Of a DNA stretch of 33,139 bases, positions 31,313 through 33,139 are shown in pieces. The stretch covers positions 1-33,139 of the forward strand of contig JALVCQ010000086.1 of assembly GCA_027009805.1 (NCBI GenBank), written 5' to 3'. The stretch's first letter is position 1, and every line of letters begins with the position of its first letter. This DNA comes from Bacteroidota bacterium (GTDB lineage Bacteria > Bacteroidota > Bacteroidia > JAADEI01 > JALVCQ01). Below the pieces are notes generated by a model that did no database searches, was not told the origin of the DNA, and saw only the letters and a list, made by a program, of their open reading frames with translations. Both the position numbers and the translations under genes were made by a program.

Positions 31313-32463
31313 GCGAGGCGTATCGGCCGGCGGTGGTGGTGATGGCCTATCAGCGGCCCGCTTCGTTGCGGCGGTTGCTGGGCAGTCTGCGGCGGGTGCC
31401 GCAGCGGGAAAAGCCCATCCCACTGATCATCAGCCTCGAAGGCGGGGCGCATCCGGAAGTGAAGCAACTGGCCCATGCTTTTGAAGGGCCGGCTTTTGAG
31501 GTGAGGGTGGTGGAACAGCCGCGCCGCCTCGGGCTGTCGGCCCATGCCCTCTGGGCGCTGGCACAAAGCGAGCAGTGGGGGAGCGTTATCCTGCTGGAAG
31601 ATGACCATTACACGGCGCCATACTTTTATGAAGCCGCCGTGCGGCTGCTGGCCGCCTATGGCGATGCCGAGGATGTGGCCGGCATCAGCCTCTACCGCTA
31701 CCCCAGAAACGAGATAGTCCACCTGCCTTTTGAACCCATCGATGACGGCTATGACGTCTTTTTTCATCAGCGCACCGGCACGCGGGGAATTGCCCTGTCG
31801 GCTGCGCAATGGGCCCGCTTTGCGCAGGCGCTGGACGCCCTGCCGACCGATGACGCCCGCCTGCCGGACAAAATCCGCCGATGGTCGGTGGACGACTGGG
31901 AGCGGCGGTTTAACGTCTATACCCTGGTGGCGGGGCATTTCTTTGTGTATCCACGCTGGTCGTATGTGACCAACTTCGGAGATGCGGGCACGCACGTCCC
32001 GGCACATGAATATTGGGCTTTTCAGACGCCGCTGACGGTCTCGGAACGCCTGCCGGAGCGCCTGCCGTCGGTGGCGGAGAGCCGGGCGTGTTACGATCAT
32101 TATTCCGAGCTGTTGCCGCGGTGTCTGTGGCAGTGGCAGCCGGCGCTGGAAGCCTATCAGCCGCTGACGGTCGATCTGTACGGTGCCCGACCGCTGCCAC
32201 CGTCGGGATGGGTGCTTTCCTTGCGGCCCACGCGGCGGCCCCCTGTCCGCTCGTATGAACTGGCGCTGCATCCGCACGAGCTGAATGTCATTGACGAGCT
32301 GCCCGGCACCGACATCTCGCTGGCCCGGGCCGAAGACTTCCGCCGGGGCGGCCTCTCATGGCGAAAACGCTGGCACCGCCACCGCTATCACTACCCCGTG
32401 CTATCCTTAGAAGCCCTGGCCCGCTTCCGCTGGTTCGCCTGGTGGGAGCGGCGGCGAGGGTGA
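31309..32463 (+). CDS. GT-A-type glycosyltransferase
   Basis: PAVVVMAYQRPASLRRLLGSL...WGSVILLEDDHYTAPYFYEAAVRLLAAY; ATGA overlap with the preceding GT (start 31300 also possible). Confidence 0.75.
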   Translation: MSEAYRPAVVVMAYQRPASLRRLLGSLRRVPQREKPIPLIISLEGGAHPEVKQLAHAFEGPAFEVRVVEQPRRLGLSAHALWALAQSEQWGSVILLEDDHYTAPYFYEAAVRLLAAYGDAEDVAGISLYRYPRNEIVHLPFEPIDDGYDVFFHQRTGTRGIALSAAQWARFAQALDALPTDDARLPDKIRRWSVDDWERRFNVYTLVAGHFFVYPRWSYVTNFGDAGTHVPAHEYWAFQTPLTVSERLPERLPSVAESRACYDHYSELLPRCLWQWQPALEAYQPLTVDLYGARPLPPSGWVLSLRPTRRPPVRSYELALHPHELNVIDELPGTDISLARAEDFRRGGLSWRKRWHRHRYHYPVLSLEALARFRWFAWWERRRG

Positions 32464-32496
32464 TGCACTGCTCGCCTCTACTAAATAGCAAACATC

Positions 32497-32574
32497 GAAC
32501 ACCGATTTTTGGTTTAAGATTTTATTCTAATTTATTCTTTTTGTTCTTAAATCAGCGTTCGTTCATCGGTGTTC
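32497..32574. repeat. 78-nt AT-rich inverted-repeat element, copy B
   Basis: Same length and orientation as 1072-1149 with identical 10-bp termini; 7 mismatches, 5 of them in the central spacer. Confidence 0.85.
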
Positions 32575-32577
32575 TGC

Positions 32578-32620
32578 CATCCCCCGCTGGCTGAGCGAAG
32601 TCGAAGCCACGCGGGGGATG
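32578..32620. repeat. Hairpin CATCCCCCGC-TGGCTGAGCGAAGTCGAAGCCAC-GCGGGGGATG
   Basis: 10-bp perfect outer arms plus inner TGGCT/AGCCA; shares the CTGAGCGAAGTCGAAG core with 1352-1388 and 32772-32808. Confidence 0.8.
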
Positions 32621-32690
32621 GGGGGCCTTCCGCACCCTTCGACTACGCTCAGGGAGCGGAAGGGGGATGTTCAGGGAGCGGAAGGTTTGC

Positions 32691-32955
32691 GTGAGGGGCC
32701 CGGAGGGCGCCGAGCCGTCAGGCGAGGCGGACCGCCCTTCGACAAGCTCAGGGACCGCCGCCCGTGGGGAACACTCGCTGGCTGAGCGCAGTCGAAGCCA
32801 CGCGGGTGGCGCAGGGTGTGGTGTGGGATGGTGGGCGGGCCGAGCGAACAGCGAGCCCGCAGGGGCCCGACCCGAAGGCGCCCCACCGCGCCCGCTGCCT
32901 GAGCGGAGCCGAAGGCAGGCGGGCGGCCGGGCGCCGAAGGGACACGCCCAAAAGA
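32691..32955. repeat. GC-rich mosaic repeat, copy B
   Basis: nt 32691-32844 match 1271-1424 at 149/154 positions; looser similarity continues to about 32950. Confidence 0.85.
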
Positions 32956-33084
32956 AAAGAATACGCCGAGACGGGGGGCATATTTCCCCTTTACACAGAA
33001 AGGCCGTGAGGAAGGGCGGGATGTGCACCTTTGCAGCAGCCGAAGCAAAGTGCAGGCGCTTTGTGCGGGCATTAACAGAAATGT

Positions 33085-33139
33085 ATGACGACAACCCACG
33101 ACCCTTCGCCCGGCACGGTGACGGATAAGGCGGCCCTTT
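33085..33139 (+). CDS. Possible 5' end of a CDS truncated by the window end
   Basis: ATG at 33085 opens MTTTHDPSPGTVTDKAAL... to the window end; CACCTTTGC promoter-like match at 33026-33034; no family recognisable. Confidence 0.3.
   Translation, partial: MTTTHDPSPGTVTDKAAL

Noticed and set aside
31177-32277. 366-aa minus-strand ORF antisense to the second glycosyltransferase
   Set aside because: Shadow ORF; plus strand has a coherent GT-A protein

Overview
The window is dominated by Bacteroidota-type housekeeping genes, nearly all on the + strand. After a truncated ClpX-like C-terminus and a FemAB/GNAT-like ORF, it runs through the str-S10-spc-alpha ribosomal protein super-cluster (rpsL to rplQ, with secY, infA, rpmJ and rpoA). 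This is followed by carA, eno, a DivIC/FtsB-like protein, an M23 peptidase, a bactofilin, AtpZ/AtpI-like proteins and atpBEFHAG. The right end holds a ferredoxin-reductase-like flavoprotein, pyrE (minus strand), a NUDIX protein and two glycosyltransferases. rpmJ (15472..15588) is missing from the supplied ORF track and was read directly from the sequence. I find no rRNA, tRNA, CRISPR array, prophage or obvious defence system. The best unexplained signal is a composite non-coding repeat present at both ends of the window in the same order and orientation (about 1.03-1.53 kb and 32.50-32.95 kb). It consists of a 78-nt AT-rich inverted-repeat element followed by a GC-rich mosaic carrying 'CTGAGC-n-GTCGAAG' hairpins. 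Other points worth checking are possible attenuator-like structures between atpE and atpF, Bacteroidota-type TAnnTTTG promoter matches, the absence of map between secY and infA, and very tight divergent and convergent spacing around pyrE. I see no clear new protein-based system; most of the window is ordinary core genome.
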